Shown in pieces: positions 26,245 through 35,559 of a stretch of 64,000 nucleotides of DNA. Location of the stretch: contig CAYVQP010000007.1 of the NCBI GenBank assembly GCA_964452775.1, positions 1 through 64,000 on the forward strand. Direction: 5' to 3'. The DNA comes from JACKCB01 sp964452775. GTDB taxonomy: Bacteria; Chloroflexota; Anaerolineae; Promineifilales; Promineifilaceae. The number at the start of each line of letters is the position of its first letter. Positions within the stretch are counted from its first letter, which is position 1. The notes under the pieces are model-generated. The model was not told the origin of the DNA and made no database searches. It saw nothing but the letters and a program-made list of their open reading frames with translations. A program made the translations under genes and the position numbers.

Positions 26245-27762
26245 ATGGCCTGGAATCCGAATGCATTAGAGCGCCAAAGGCTGGACAAGTTGCAGCAGCT
26301 CAAGGACGCCGGCGTTGAGCCTTATCCGTTGAGAGTCGAGCGCACGCATACCATTGCCGAAGCCACGGCGCAGTTCCTCGCCGTCGAAGGGAATGAGCCG
26401 GCGCAAGAGGTTTCAGCAACCCTTACCGGCCGGCTGATCAGTCTGCGCGACATGGGCCGGACGATCTTCGGGCACATTGAAGACGGCAGCGGTCGCGTAC
26501 AACTCTTCTTGCGCCAGGCAGACGTGGGTGAAGCTTCACATGAGCTTTTCCGGCGCTTTCTCGACCTGGGAGACTTTGTGCAGGCCAGCGGGGTTATGTT
26601 TCGCACCCGGGCCGGCGAGATCAGCTTGCGGGTATCCGAGTGGCGTCTGCTTAGCAAGGCAGTCAGCCCCTTGCCGGTTGCCAAGGAGCGCGAAGTTGAA
26701 GGCCGGCTGGAGCGATTTTCCGCCTTTGCGGACATCGAAGAGCGGTATCGGCAGCGTTATGCGGATCTGGCGGTCAATCCAGAAGTTCGCGAGGTGTTCG
26801 TTACCCGCGCGCGCCTGATCACTACATTGAGGCGCTTCTTCGACGAGCACGGATTCCTGGAAGTTGAGACGCCTATCATGCAGCCGCTCTATGGCGGAGC
26901 GGCGGCGCGCCCGTTTGTTACTTATCACAATCAGCTCCGGCAGAACCTATTTCTGCGCATTTCGTTTGAGCTTTATCTCAAGCGTCTGCTGGTTGGCGGG
27001 ATCGAGCGGGTCTACGAAATTGGGCGCGACTTTCGCAATGAGGGAGTTGACGCTACCCACAACCCGGAGTTTACCCAACTCGAGTTCTACGCCGCCTATT
27101 GGGATTACCGTGACGTCATGCGTTTCACCGAGAAGATGCTGGCCACCCTGGCGGTCGAACTGACCGGCGACACGGTCATTCAATACCAGGGTCAGACAAT
27201 CGACCTCAGCGCCCCCTGGCAGCGTATTACCTTGCGCGACGCTATCAAGCAGTTTGCCGAGCTGGATTACATGGCCTTCCCAACGGCGGAATCGCTGGCC
27301 GGGGAAATACGCAGGGCCGGCGGGCATGCGTCGCCGGATACGAGCTGGGGCAAGCTGATTGACGGATTGCTTTCCGATCATGTACAGCCGCGACTTATCC
27401 AGCCGACATTTGTCACCGAATACCCCCGAGAGATTTCGCCCCTGGCGAAGCGCATCCCCGGCGATCCGGCCCACGTGGAGCGCTTCGAGTTCTTCATTGC
27501 CGGCATGGAAATGGGCAATGCCTTCACCGAACTGAACGATCCCCTCGATCAGCAGGCTCGTTTCGAGGAAATGCAGCGCCTCTACAAGGCGGAGGACGAT
27601 GAAGCCCATCCAATTGATGAGGATTATCTACGGGCAATGCGCTACGGAATGCCGCCGAATGGCGGTTTCGGCGTAGGCATTGACCGGCTGGTTATGTTGT
27701 TTACCGATAAGACTACCATCCGCGAAGTATTGCTATTTCCTCATCTACGCGAGCGCGAATAG
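26245..27762 (+). CDS. lysS: lysyl-tRNA synthetase, class II
   Basis: This 505-residue enzyme charges tRNA-Lys. The N-terminal OB-fold (about 60-165: TLTGRLISLRDMGRTIFGHI) binds the anticodon. The class II core has motif 1 with FLEVETPIMQPLYGGAAARPF, motif 2 FRNEGVDATHNPEFTQLEFY and motif 3 GFGVGIDRLVML. The first ATG in frame (26188) lies on the greA terminator; ATG 26245 has an AAGGAG site and gives the normal N-terminus. The next gene begins 21 bp downstream, so they are likely co-transcribed. No Lys-rich leader ORF is seen. Confidence 0.97.
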   Translation: MAWNPNALERQRLDKLQQLKDAGVEPYPLRVERTHTIAEATAQFLAVEGNEPAQEVSATLTGRLISLRDMGRTIFGHIEDGSGRVQLFLRQADVGEASHELFRRFLDLGDFVQASGVMFRTRAGEISLRVSEWRLLSKAVSPLPVAKEREVEGRLERFSAFADIEERYRQRYADLAVNPEVREVFVTRARLITTLRRFFDEHGFLEVETPIMQPLYGGAAARPFVTYHNQLRQNLFLRISFELYLKRLLVGGIERVYEIGRDFRNEGVDATHNPEFTQLEFYAAYWDYRDVMRFTEKMLATLAVELTGDTVIQYQGQTIDLSAPWQRITLRDAIKQFAELDYMAFPTAESLAGEIRRAGGHASPDTSWGKLIDGLLSDHVQPRLIQPTFVTEYPREISPLAKRIPGDPAHVERFEFFIAGMEMGNAFTELNDPLDQQARFEEMQRLYKAEDDEAHPIDEDYLRAMRYGMPPNGGFGVGIDRLVMLFTDKTTIREVLLFPHLRERE

Positions 27763-27783
27763 TGCCTTGAGGCGTCGCCCGTG

Positions 27784-28188
27784 ATGCGCCTACCTTTTTT
27801 CGTGTACGGAACCCTCCTGTCCGGCCAGTCAAATGCCGGAGTCTGGGGCAGCGCCGTTTCCCAGGTCCGTCCCGCGCACTTCCTGAATGGTGTCCTTTAC
27901 GACCTGGGCGCATTCCCGATGTTGATTGAGGGAGCGTGCGGCGTGGTCGTCGGCCAGCTCGTTGATGTAAAGCCCGAAGACTATGTAGCTGTGTTGCGCC
28001 GGCTAGATTACCTTGAGCAATATGATCCGCAAGACGCCGGTGTCGCCCCTTATCGGCGCGAATCCAGATTTGTCCTGTTGGATGAGGGGCGAGTTGTCGC
28101 AGCTTGGGTATACTTGGGTAACATCCTCATGGTCAATCATTCGCCGATTATCAGCAGCGGCGACTGGCGCGAGCACACCAGGCAATAG
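27784..28188 (+). CDS. gamma-glutamylcyclotransferase-like protein
   Basis: This 134-residue protein has the GGCT/AIG2 fold: FFVYGTLLSGQSN is the substrate-binding YGTL motif, and LRRLDYLEQYDP contains the family's acidic stretch where the catalytic Glu normally sits. Members release 5-oxoproline from gamma-glutamyl compounds; the substrate here is unknown. A GTG directly before the ATG (27781) is an alternative start. It lies between lysS and the double phosphofructokinase with short gaps, so it is probably in their operon, although no pathway link is obvious. Confidence 0.85.
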   Translation: MRLPFFVYGTLLSGQSNAGVWGSAVSQVRPAHFLNGVLYDLGAFPMLIEGACGVVVGQLVDVKPEDYVAVLRRLDYLEQYDPQDAGVAPYRRESRFVLLDEGRVVAAWVYLGNILMVNHSPIISSGDWREHTRQ

Positions 28189-28232
28189 TTCGACAGTTTG
28201 TAGGCGATGTGGCGCCAAGCAGGAACTCCGTG

Positions 28233-30461
28233 ATGAAACGAATTGGCGTACTTACCAGCGGCGGCGACGCTCCAGGAATGAATGCCGCGGTCCGGTCGGT
28301 CGCGCGGACCGCGCTGGATAAGGGCATCGAGGTTTGCGCCATTCATGAAGGTTTCCAGGGAATGCTGGAAGGAGGGGCGCGCTTTCGCTTGCTTAGTTGG
28401 AGCGACGTCGGAGGTATTCTCCATCGGGGCGGGACGATCATAGGCTCGGCGCGCTGCAAGGAATTTCGCGAGAGGCCGGGGCGATTGCGGGCAGCGCGCA
28501 ACCTTATCCTGAACCAGATTGACGGCCTGATCATCATTGGCGGCGACGGCAGTCTGACGGGCGGCGGCCTTTTGTGCCGAGAATGGCCTGAGCTTCTTGC
28601 CGAGTTGGCTGAGAGTGGCGAGATCGATGGAGATGCGGCAGCCCGGCATGCCAGCTTGCGCATGGCCGGCATCATCGGGTCAATTGACAACGATATGTAT
28701 GGCTCCGACGTGACCACCGGCGCGGATACGGCCCTGCACCGGATCATCAGCGCAGCGGACGCTATCTCCAGCACCGCCGCCAGCCATCAGCGGAGCTTCA
28801 TCATCGAAGTGATGGGTCGCAACTGTGGCTATCTGGCGCTGATGGGTGCGTTGGCTTCCGGGGCGGATTGGGTGCTGATTCCCGAGTCGCCGCCCGATGT
28901 CGATGATTGGGAGAGCAAGATGTGCGAGGCGCTGCACAAAGGGCGGGCTGCCGGTCGCCGCGACAGCATGGTAATAATAGCCGAGGGCGCACGTGATCGA
29001 CACGGAAATCCAATCTCCAGCCAATACGTCAAGCAGGTGCTGGAAGAGCGACTTGGCGAGGACACCCGCATAACAGTATTAGGCCACGTGCAGCGGGGTG
29101 GGTCTCCCAGCGCCTTCGACCGCAATCTCAGCACCATCCTTGGCTTCCATGCGGTCATGTCATTGTTGTCTGGCGGGGCAGACAATGGTCCTATCGTACT
29201 TGGCCTGCAAGGCAATCAAGTCACGCGCACGCCACTTGATAATTGTCTGCAGCGCACGTCCGAAGTCAGCGCAGCAATCAAGGCCGGCGATTTCGAACAG
29301 GCCATGAATCTGCGCGGACGCAGCTTCGGCGAGTCGTTTCGCATAGTGAAGACGATGGTGCGTGCGAAGCCGAAGGCTCCGGTGGAAGGTGAAAGACGCT
29401 TGCGCCTGGCGGTGCTGCATTCCGGCGGCCCGGCTCCGGGCATGAACACAGCGGTGCGTGCTGCAGTTCGCCTGGGGATTGATAGGGGCCACCACATGCT
29501 GGGCGTCTACAATGGCTTTCCGGGTCTGGCTCGTGGCGAGATCACCGAACTGAACTGGATGAGCGTCAATGGTTGGGCTCATCGGGGTGGCGCGGAGTTG
29601 GGCACCAACCGTACCTTGCCGGAGGGCAGCGATTTCTATGCCATAGCCCGCAACCTAGAAGCCCATCAGGTCGAGGGCATCCTGATGATTGGGGGCTTGA
29701 CCGGTTATCACGGAGCGCTGGCCCTAACCCGGCAAAGAACTGCGTTCCCGGCATTCAACATTCCTATCGTCTGCCTTCCAGCCACCATCAACAACAACTT
29801 GCCGGCCGGCGAGCTGAGTGTGGGTGCGGACACTGCCTTGAATAACATCGTCTCCTGCGTTGACAAAATCAAGCAGTCTGCCGTGGCCTCGCGGCGCACA
29901 TTCGTTGTGGAAGTCATGGGTCATCGCTGCGGCTATTTGGCCGTGATGAGCGCCATGGCGACCGGCGCGGAGCGTGTTTACATGCACGAGGAAGGGGTGA
30001 CCCTGGAAGATCTGGTTGCAGATGTGCGCAAGCTGATCGCCGGCTTCCGCAGCGGTAAGCGTTTGGGACTGGTGATTCGCACCGAACAGGCTAACCCGAT
30101 CTATACGACTCATTTCATGCGCCAGCTTTTCGAGGAGGAGGGCGGCAACCTTTTTGACGTCCGTGAGGCGGTCTTGGGGCATCAACAACAGGGGGGCGAT
30201 CCGTCGCCCTTCGACCGTATTTTGGCCATGCGCTTTGCGTCCCTTTGTATTGATTACCTGATTGAACAGGCGCAGAAACCGGAACCGGCCAGCGCTTGCA
30301 TAGGGCAAAGCGGCGGCCAACTGCGGTTCACTTCCCTGGAAGACATTCCCCGGCTCTTGGACGCGCCCAACGCCCGGCCACGAGAACAGTGGTGGATGTC
30401 GTTGTGTGAGATTACCCATTTGCTGGCCCAGGCTGGACCCGCCGCCGGGCCGGAGTGTTGA
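28233..30461 (+). CDS. double-domain, eukaryote-type 6-phosphofructokinase
   Basis: This 742-residue protein has two phosphofructokinase domains in one chain, against about 320 residues for normal bacterial PfkA. The first half is complete for ATP-dependent catalysis: TSGGDAPGMNAAVR, GGDGSLTG (Gly marks ATP use), SIDND with the catalytic Asp, and MGRNCGYLAL. The second half begins at about 390 (LAVLHSGGPAPGMNTAVR) but has IGGLTGYHG in place of GGDGS and PATINNNLP, with Asn where the catalytic Asp belongs, so it is probably an allosteric half. Linker LRGRSF and LGHQQQGGDPSPFDR also match animal and fungal PFK-1 as I remember them. ATG 28233 was chosen over 28209. Confidence 0.93.
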   Translation: MKRIGVLTSGGDAPGMNAAVRSVARTALDKGIEVCAIHEGFQGMLEGGARFRLLSWSDVGGILHRGGTIIGSARCKEFRERPGRLRAARNLILNQIDGLIIIGGDGSLTGGGLLCREWPELLAELAESGEIDGDAAARHASLRMAGIIGSIDNDMYGSDVTTGADTALHRIISAADAISSTAASHQRSFIIEVMGRNCGYLALMGALASGADWVLIPESPPDVDDWESKMCEALHKGRAAGRRDSMVIIAEGARDRHGNPISSQYVKQVLEERLGEDTRITVLGHVQRGGSPSAFDRNLSTILGFHAVMSLLSGGADNGPIVLGLQGNQVTRTPLDNCLQRTSEVSAAIKAGDFEQAMNLRGRSFGESFRIVKTMVRAKPKAPVEGERRLRLAVLHSGGPAPGMNTAVRAAVRLGIDRGHHMLGVYNGFPGLARGEITELNWMSVNGWAHRGGAELGTNRTLPEGSDFYAIARNLEAHQVEGILMIGGLTGYHGALALTRQRTAFPAFNIPIVCLPATINNNLPAGELSVGADTALNNIVSCVDKIKQSAVASRRTFVVEVMGHRCGYLAVMSAMATGAERVYMHEEGVTLEDLVADVRKLIAGFRSGKRLGLVIRTEQANPIYTTHFMRQLFEEEGGNLFDVREAVLGHQQQGGDPSPFDRILAMRFASLCIDYLIEQAQKPEPASACIGQSGGQLRFTSLEDIPRLLDAPNARPREQWWMSLCEITHLLAQAGPAAGPEC

Positions 30462-30559
30462 CCACTTGTCCTGGCCGTCGGCCAGCTTACTGAGTATTCA
30501 GGCGCCGGACGATGGATTCATCGAGTGGGCGTGAATAGATGTTTGGAGAGAAATCATAA

Positions 30560-31726
30560 ATGAAAGTAGGTATTTTGACAGGCGGCGGTGATGTGCCGGG
30601 CCTGAACCCGAGTATCAAGGAAGTTGTCATACGCGCCACCGGCGAGGGCCACGAGGTCATCGGAATCCGGCGCGGATGGGCCGGCTTGCTGGAGTTCAAT
30701 CGTGACGAAGCCGGCAGCTTTGAGCGCTGCTTCATTCCTCTCGATCCCGTGCGCGTGCGGACTGTTGATCGGACGGGCGGCACCTTCCTGCATACCAGTC
30801 GCACCAATCCCGGCAAGGTAAAGCCGAAGGATGTGCCGGCCTTCCTCCGCGATCCGCAGCACCCCGAGGCTGAGATAGCGGATGCGCGCGTGCGTGACTT
30901 CACCCCGCATGTGCTCAAGAACCTGGAGTACCTCGGCATTGACCGCTTGATCCCGATCGGCGGCGACGACACCCTCAGTTATGGTGAGCGTCTGCACAGC
31001 GAGGGCTTTCCGGTGATCGCCATCCCTAAGACGATGGACAACGATGTCTTTGGCACCGATTATTGCATTGGTTTCAGTACGGCGGTAACGCGCAGCGTGC
31101 AGTTTATTCACCAATTGCGCACCAGCACCGGCTCCCACGAACGAATCGCTGTTATTGAACTCTTTGGGCGTAACTCCGGCGAGACCAGTCTGATCAGTTC
31201 ATATCTGGCCGGCGTTGACCGGGCAATCATCTCCGAAGTGCCGTTTGACCCGGAGAAATTGGGCGCGCTGGTGTTACAGGATAAGCGACGCAACCCCAGC
31301 AACTACGCCATGGTCACCATCAGCGAAGGGGCGCACATGATGGGAGGTAAGGTCGTCGAGTATGGGGAAACAGATGCGTACGGACACCGCAAGCTGGGCG
31401 GTATTGGCGACATCACCGGCGAGGCGTTGGAGAAGATCACGGGTGAGAAGATCATCAGCCAGCGAATTGCCTATCTGATGCGCTCCGGCGCGCCGGACGC
31501 TCTTGACCTCATGGTAGCGATGAACTACGCCCACATGGCTATGGACTTGATCACTGCCGGTCAGAGCGGTCGTATGGTGGCCCTGCGAGACGGAAAGTAC
31601 ACGCACATTCCAATGAGCGAAGTGACCAGTGGGGTCAAGCGCGTTGACGTAGGCGAGCTATACGACCTGGAAGCCTACAAGCCGCGGGTGCGACATGTCC
31701 TGGGGAAGCCGATGTTCCTGTACTAA
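30560..31726 (+). CDS. PPi-type 6-phosphofructokinase
   Basis: This 388-residue single-domain phosphofructokinase has TGGGDVPGLNPSIK, GGDDTLSYGERL and PKTMDNDVFGTDYCIGF. The second Asp of GGDD and the Lys of PKTMDND are the residues that distinguish pyrophosphate-dependent enzymes, which run reversibly, from ATP-dependent ones. MGRN is replaced by FGRNSGE. It follows the double-domain enzyme by 98 bp, so the cell would hold both an irreversible, regulated and a reversible enzyme for the same step. PPi use is inferred from these two residues; some ATP enzymes of this clade also carry GGDD. Confidence 0.92.
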   Translation: MKVGILTGGGDVPGLNPSIKEVVIRATGEGHEVIGIRRGWAGLLEFNRDEAGSFERCFIPLDPVRVRTVDRTGGTFLHTSRTNPGKVKPKDVPAFLRDPQHPEAEIADARVRDFTPHVLKNLEYLGIDRLIPIGGDDTLSYGERLHSEGFPVIAIPKTMDNDVFGTDYCIGFSTAVTRSVQFIHQLRTSTGSHERIAVIELFGRNSGETSLISSYLAGVDRAIISEVPFDPEKLGALVLQDKRRNPSNYAMVTISEGAHMMGGKVVEYGETDAYGHRKLGGIGDITGEALEKITGEKIISQRIAYLMRSGAPDALDLMVAMNYAHMAMDLITAGQSGRMVALRDGKYTHIPMSEVTSGVKRVDVGELYDLEAYKPRVRHVLGKPMFLY

Positions 31727-31738
31727 GAAGAGGTAGGA

Positions 31739-31770
31739 GGGCCACCGCTTGTTTGCGAAGCGAGTGGCCC
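31739..31770. terminator. bidirectional terminator between phosphofructokinase and sucD
   Basis: GGGCCACCGCTT (31739-31750) pairs with AAGCG-A-GTGGCCC (31758-31770), 12 bp with one bulged A and a 7-base loop, between convergent genes; TTGTTG follows on the plus strand. Confidence 0.75.
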
Positions 31771-31779
31771 TTGTTGCGT

Positions 31780-32637
31780 CTAGCGAATCAGTTCGACGAT
31801 TTGTTCGGGGTGCTCGGCAACGCGGACGCCGGCGGCCTGCAAGGCGTTGATCTTCCCCGCCGCTGTTCCGCTGCTCCCTTCCACGATAGCGCCGGCGTGA
31901 CCCATGCGCCGGCCGGGCGGCGCGGTCTGCCCGGCGATGAATGCGGTAACCGGTTTGGTCATGTAGTTGGAGATGAAGGCAGCGGCCTGCTCCTCATCGT
32001 TGCCGCCGATCTCGCCGATCATGATAACCTGTTCAGTTTCCGGGTCATCCTCGAACATGCGCAAGACATCAATAAAACTTGTGCCGTTGATCGGGTCGCC
32101 GCCGATACCGACGCAAGTCGTCTGTCCCATCCCCCGATTTGTCAACGCATAGACAACTTCATAGGTTAGCGTCCCGCTGCGTGACACGACCCCAATCGGG
32201 CCGGGCATGGCAATATTGCCGGGGATGATGCCCACTTTGCATTGCCCGGGAGTGATCAGGCCGGGACAGTTAGGGCCAATCATGCGGATGCCGGCCCGGT
32301 CCAGGTAAGCCCTCACCCGAATCATGTCCTGAATGGGAATGTGCTCCGTCAGGGTGATGATCAGGTCTACGCCGGCGTCTACCGCTTCGTAGACCGCATC
32401 GGGTGCAAAGCTGGCCGGCACAAAGATCAGCGCACAATTGGCGGCCGTGGCTTCAACCGCCTTCTTCACCGTATTGAAGACGGGTACGCCGTGCACCCAT
32501 TCTCCGCCTCGTCCGGGCGTCATGCCGGCCACTACGTTGGTGCCGTACTCCAGCATCAACTGTGTGTGAAAGGCGCCCTGCCGGCCGGTGATACCCTGCA
32601 CCACGACGCGGGTGTTCTTATCAATTAGAATACTCAT
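31780..32637 (-). CDS. sucD: succinate-CoA ligase subunit alpha
   Basis: This 285-residue subunit binds CoA and carries the phosphohistidine of the TCA-cycle enzyme that makes ATP or GTP from succinyl-CoA. Features are the Rossmann start VVVQGITGRQGAFHTQLM, GPNCPGLITPG, SRSGTLTYEVV, GIGGDPINGT and the phosphohistidine loop MGHAGAIVEG near the end. Length is normal. It starts 20 bp after sucC with an AGGAA ribosome site, so both subunits come from one message. Confidence 0.96.
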   Translation of the reverse strand: MSILIDKNTRVVVQGITGRQGAFHTQLMLEYGTNVVAGMTPGRGGEWVHGVPVFNTVKKAVEATAANCALIFVPASFAPDAVYEAVDAGVDLIITLTEHIPIQDMIRVRAYLDRAGIRMIGPNCPGLITPGQCKVGIIPGNIAMPGPIGVVSRSGTLTYEVVYALTNRGMGQTTCVGIGGDPINGTSFIDVLRMFEDDPETEQVIMIGEIGGNDEEQAAAFISNYMTKPVTAFIAGQTAPPGRRMGHAGAIVEGSSGTAAGKINALQAAGVRVAEHPEQIVELIR

Positions 32638-32656
32638 TGTCTTTTCCTCGACTGTC

Positions 32657-33811
32657 CTACGCTGCTGCCTGACTGCGACGCGCGGCGGCGGCCACTACCT
32701 TTTCTGCTGCTTCCGTGAGATGCTGAGCGGTCTCCATTTCCGCAGCCGCCAGGATCGCCAGGCCTTCATCCGCATTTGTTCCCAGCAGCCGAACTACCAG
32801 GGGGACGTCTGAGTTGAGCTCTTTGAGGGCGGAAATTACGCCCCGGGCCACCTCGTCTCCCCGCACAATACCCCCGAATACGTTGATCAAGATAGCCTCT
32901 ACGTTCGGGTCGGAGAGGATTATTCCCAGGGCGGCCCTCACCCCCTCTGCAGTTGTGCCTCCGCCGATATCCAGGAAGTTCGCCGGCTGGCCACCCTTCA
33001 GCTTGATGATGTCCATTGTTGCCATTGCCAGACCGGCGCCATTCACCATGCAGCCAATATTGCCGTCCAGCTTGATAAAGCTGAGTCCATGCAAACGCGC
33101 CGCGCGCTCTGCTTCCGGCTCCTCGTCCACGTCGCGCATTTCCGCCAGGCGTGGGTGGCGGGCCAGGGCGCTGTCGTCAATGCTCATCTTGCCGTCGAGG
33201 GCCAGAAGTTTGCCTTCGCCGGTCACGACCAGGGGATTGACCTCGGTTAATGTCGCGTCATTGGCGACGAAGCAGTCGTAGAGGCCGGCCGCCAACCTGT
33301 GAAAATCGCGCCACAGTTCCCGCGGCAAACCCATGCCCGCGGCTAGATAGGTGGTCTGATACTGGCGCAGGCCGATGGTGGGATCAATGTGCACGCGATG
33401 GATCTTCTCCGGGGTCTTTGCCGCTACCTCCTCAATATCCATACCTCCTTCAGCAGACGCCATCAGCATCGGCAGCCGCCGGCCACGGTCGATCAGCACC
33501 GCCAGATAAATCTCCTGCACGATGCCGGGAGCCTGTTCATCAATCAGCACCTTGCGTACGGTGAGACCGCGGATATTCATCCCGAGGATTTCCTTGGCGG
33601 TCGCCTCGGCCACATCAGGGCTGTTCGCCAGCTTTACGCCGCCGGCCTTCCCGCGACCGCCGGTCAACACCTGCGCCTTCACTACGACCTTGCCGCCCAG
33701 CTCGCGGCTCAGGTCTCGAGCCTGCTTTGGCGACAGGGCTACATCGCCCCTGGGAATAGGCACGCCATGTTCAGCAAACAACCTTTTTGCCTGGTATTCA
33801 TGCAGATTCAC
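32657..33811 (-). CDS. sucC: succinate-CoA ligase subunit beta
   Basis: This 384-residue ATP-grasp subunit begins MNLHEYQAKRLFAEHGVPIPRG, typical of SucC, and has KAQVLTGGRGKAGGVK for nucleotide binding, LTEVNPLVVT, ALDGKMSIDDSAL and the closing NVFGGIVRGDEVA. The start codon is GTG with GGAG ten bases ahead. It is followed directly by sucD. The promoter region upstream contains a 7-bp inverted repeat around a TATAAT. Confidence 0.96.
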   Translation of the reverse strand: MNLHEYQAKRLFAEHGVPIPRGDVALSPKQARDLSRELGGKVVVKAQVLTGGRGKAGGVKLANSPDVAEATAKEILGMNIRGLTVRKVLIDEQAPGIVQEIYLAVLIDRGRRLPMLMASAEGGMDIEEVAAKTPEKIHRVHIDPTIGLRQYQTTYLAAGMGLPRELWRDFHRLAAGLYDCFVANDATLTEVNPLVVTGEGKLLALDGKMSIDDSALARHPRLAEMRDVDEEPEAERAARLHGLSFIKLDGNIGCMVNGAGLAMATMDIIKLKGGQPANFLDIGGGTTAEGVRAALGIILSDPNVEAILINVFGGIVRGDEVARGVISALKELNSDVPLVVRLLGTNADEGLAILAAAEMETAQHLTEAAEKVVAAAARRSQAAA

Positions 33812-33901
33812 TTTCCGTCAGCTCCTTGCAATGGTCTTGTGGGATCAAATCGTAATTGGTACTGGCCGTCGCAGATACAGTATGTTGCCGACGGTCTCCG
33901 A

Positions 33902-33926
33902 CCGGCGCGATTATATCATGCGCCGG
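33902..33926 (-). promoter_or_regulatory. inverted repeat around a sucC -10 element
   Basis: CCGGCGC (33902-33908) and GCGCCGG (33920-33926) flank ATTATA (33910-33915), which is TATAAT on the minus strand. The -35 is poor. This looks like an operator on the sucCD promoter. The rest of the 316-base gap 33812-34127 holds the PA14 gene leader with no promoter I trust. Confidence 0.4.
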
Positions 33927-34127
33927 AAAGAGCGCACCCGTAGCGGAGCAACTGTCACCTGAGGAATGCGGGTACGCCATTGCAACAATTGCCCTACAAT
34001 TTGTCTGCGCACAGGCGAACTGCCCATCATTCCTGCTACAATGTTGTTATCTACTGGTGACATCGAGTCCGCCCCGCATTTAGCGAGAATAAACTCCTGC
34101 GCCGGCGGCTTTTCTGGAGAATTAGAA

Positions 34128-35504
34128 ATGAGAGTCTCACGTATTGCCCGGTCGGCAATTGCAGCGGTGATCTTGCTGCTAATTGCCCTTTCTTTTGTTC
34201 CGGCTGCCTCGGCAGCAGACGCCAATTGGCGAGCCGAGTATTTCAATAATGTCAACCTCTCCGGCAATCCTGTCCTCGTCCAAAACGTGCCCAGCATCGA
34301 CCTGTATTGGGGCGATCGCACGACCTTACCGCCGGGCGTGCGGCGCGAGAATAGCTCGATTCGCTGGACGCGAACGGTGAACTTCAACCCGGCCGGGACT
34401 TACCGCTTCTCGGCCACTATGGATGACGGCATGCGCGTTTGGGTAGACAATGCGCTGATCATCGATCAGTGGCAAACCGGCCCAACGCGCACCTTCACTG
34501 CGGATCGTTTCCTTTCCGCAGGAGACCATGCGCTGCGGGTCGAGTTCTTTAACGGGCCGCTGGACGCCACCGCCATCTTTTCCTGGCAGATGGTGTCCGG
34601 AACGCCTCCCCCACCGACCAGCTTTAGCGGGTGGCGAGGCGAGTACTTTAATAATCAGTCGTTGCAGGGGACGCCCGCACTGATCCGCGACGATGCCGCG
34701 ATCAACTTCAATTGGGGTCTCGGCTCGCCGGCCGCGGGCATCGTTGGTGCGGATAACTTCTCGGTGCGCTGGGCCAGGAGCATTAGCCTCAATCAAGGAC
34801 GCTACCGCTTTGACGCGCGGACCGATGACGGCGTGCGCGTTTGGGTCAACAACGTTCTGATCATTGACCGCTGGATACAGCAGCCGGTTACCAGCGTATC
34901 CGGCGAGATCAATGTCGCCGGCGGCTCAACGCCGGTTGTCATGGAGTATTTCGAGAGCGTTGGCGACGCGCAGGCCTTTCTGACGTGGACGCAAATTAGC
35001 GGCGCCACTCCGCCGCCTCCTTCCGCCGGCACCGCCACGGTCATGTCCAGTAACCTGAACGTCCGCCAGGGACCGGGTACGAACTATCCGATCCTGACGG
35101 TGGTCCCACAGGGTACGGTATTGACGTTGGCGGGCTTCCGCGACCTCAGTGGGACCTGGGTGCAGGTCACCACGCCCAGCGGCGTCACCGGCTGGTCATA
35201 TACTCCCCTGCTGAGCACCACCTTCCCGATCATGAGCTTGCCCGTTTGGAGCGGCGAAAGCACCACTCCTCCCGGCCAGCCGACAGGGACGGTGTCCGGG
35301 GCAAGTTACCTGAATGTTCGTACGGAGCCGAATGGGACGGTCATTACGACGGTACGGGGCGGAACGCAGGTTGGGTTGTTGGGCAGAGACAAGGACCTCT
35401 ACTGGCTGAAGGTCGTCCTGCCGACCGGGGTCCAGGGTTGGGTGGCGTCACGCTACATCCAGACGACCTTCCCGGTGATGGGTCTGCCGATTCTGTATCC
35501 ATAA
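34128..35504 (+). CDS. secreted PA14 x2, SH3b x2 protein
   Basis: This 458-residue exported protein has a signal peptide ending FVPAASA-AD. Two PA14-like beta barrels follow (WRAEYFNNVNLSGNP... and WRGEYFNNQSLQGTP..., each with a DDGxRVWVDN motif), a fold that usually binds sugars. After a Pro linker come two bacterial SH3 domains (LNVRQGPGTNYPI... and LNVRTEPNGTV...), which bind cell-wall peptides. It has no catalytic domain and is probably a surface adhesin or wall-binding protein. ATG 34128 with GGAGA upstream was preferred to the long in-frame extension from 33966, which would bury the signal peptide. Confidence 0.87.
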   Translation: MRVSRIARSAIAAVILLLIALSFVPAASAADANWRAEYFNNVNLSGNPVLVQNVPSIDLYWGDRTTLPPGVRRENSSIRWTRTVNFNPAGTYRFSATMDDGMRVWVDNALIIDQWQTGPTRTFTADRFLSAGDHALRVEFFNGPLDATAIFSWQMVSGTPPPPTSFSGWRGEYFNNQSLQGTPALIRDDAAINFNWGLGSPAAGIVGADNFSVRWARSISLNQGRYRFDARTDDGVRVWVNNVLIIDRWIQQPVTSVSGEINVAGGSTPVVMEYFESVGDAQAFLTWTQISGATPPPPSAGTATVMSSNLNVRQGPGTNYPILTVVPQGTVLTLAGFRDLSGTWVQVTTPSGVTGWSYTPLLSTTFPIMSLPVWSGESTTPPGQPTGTVSGASYLNVRTEPNGTVITTVRGGTQVGLLGRDKDLYWLKVVLPTGVQGWVASRYIQTTFPVMGLPILYP

Positions 35505-35523
35505 CCCTTCGCAGCATTTCCTG

Positions 35524-35559
35524 CAGGTGACAGCCAGCTTTATGTCTGGCTGTCACCTG
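35524..35559. terminator. bidirectional 14-bp perfect hairpin
   Basis: CAGGTGACAGCCAG (35524-35537) and CTGGCTGTCACCTG (35546-35559) pair perfectly around an 8-base loop. It lies at the ends of two convergent genes, has no T-run and overlaps the last codons of the minus-strand Ppx/GppA gene. The outer bases match those of the hairpin at 16438-16471. Confidence 0.7.
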
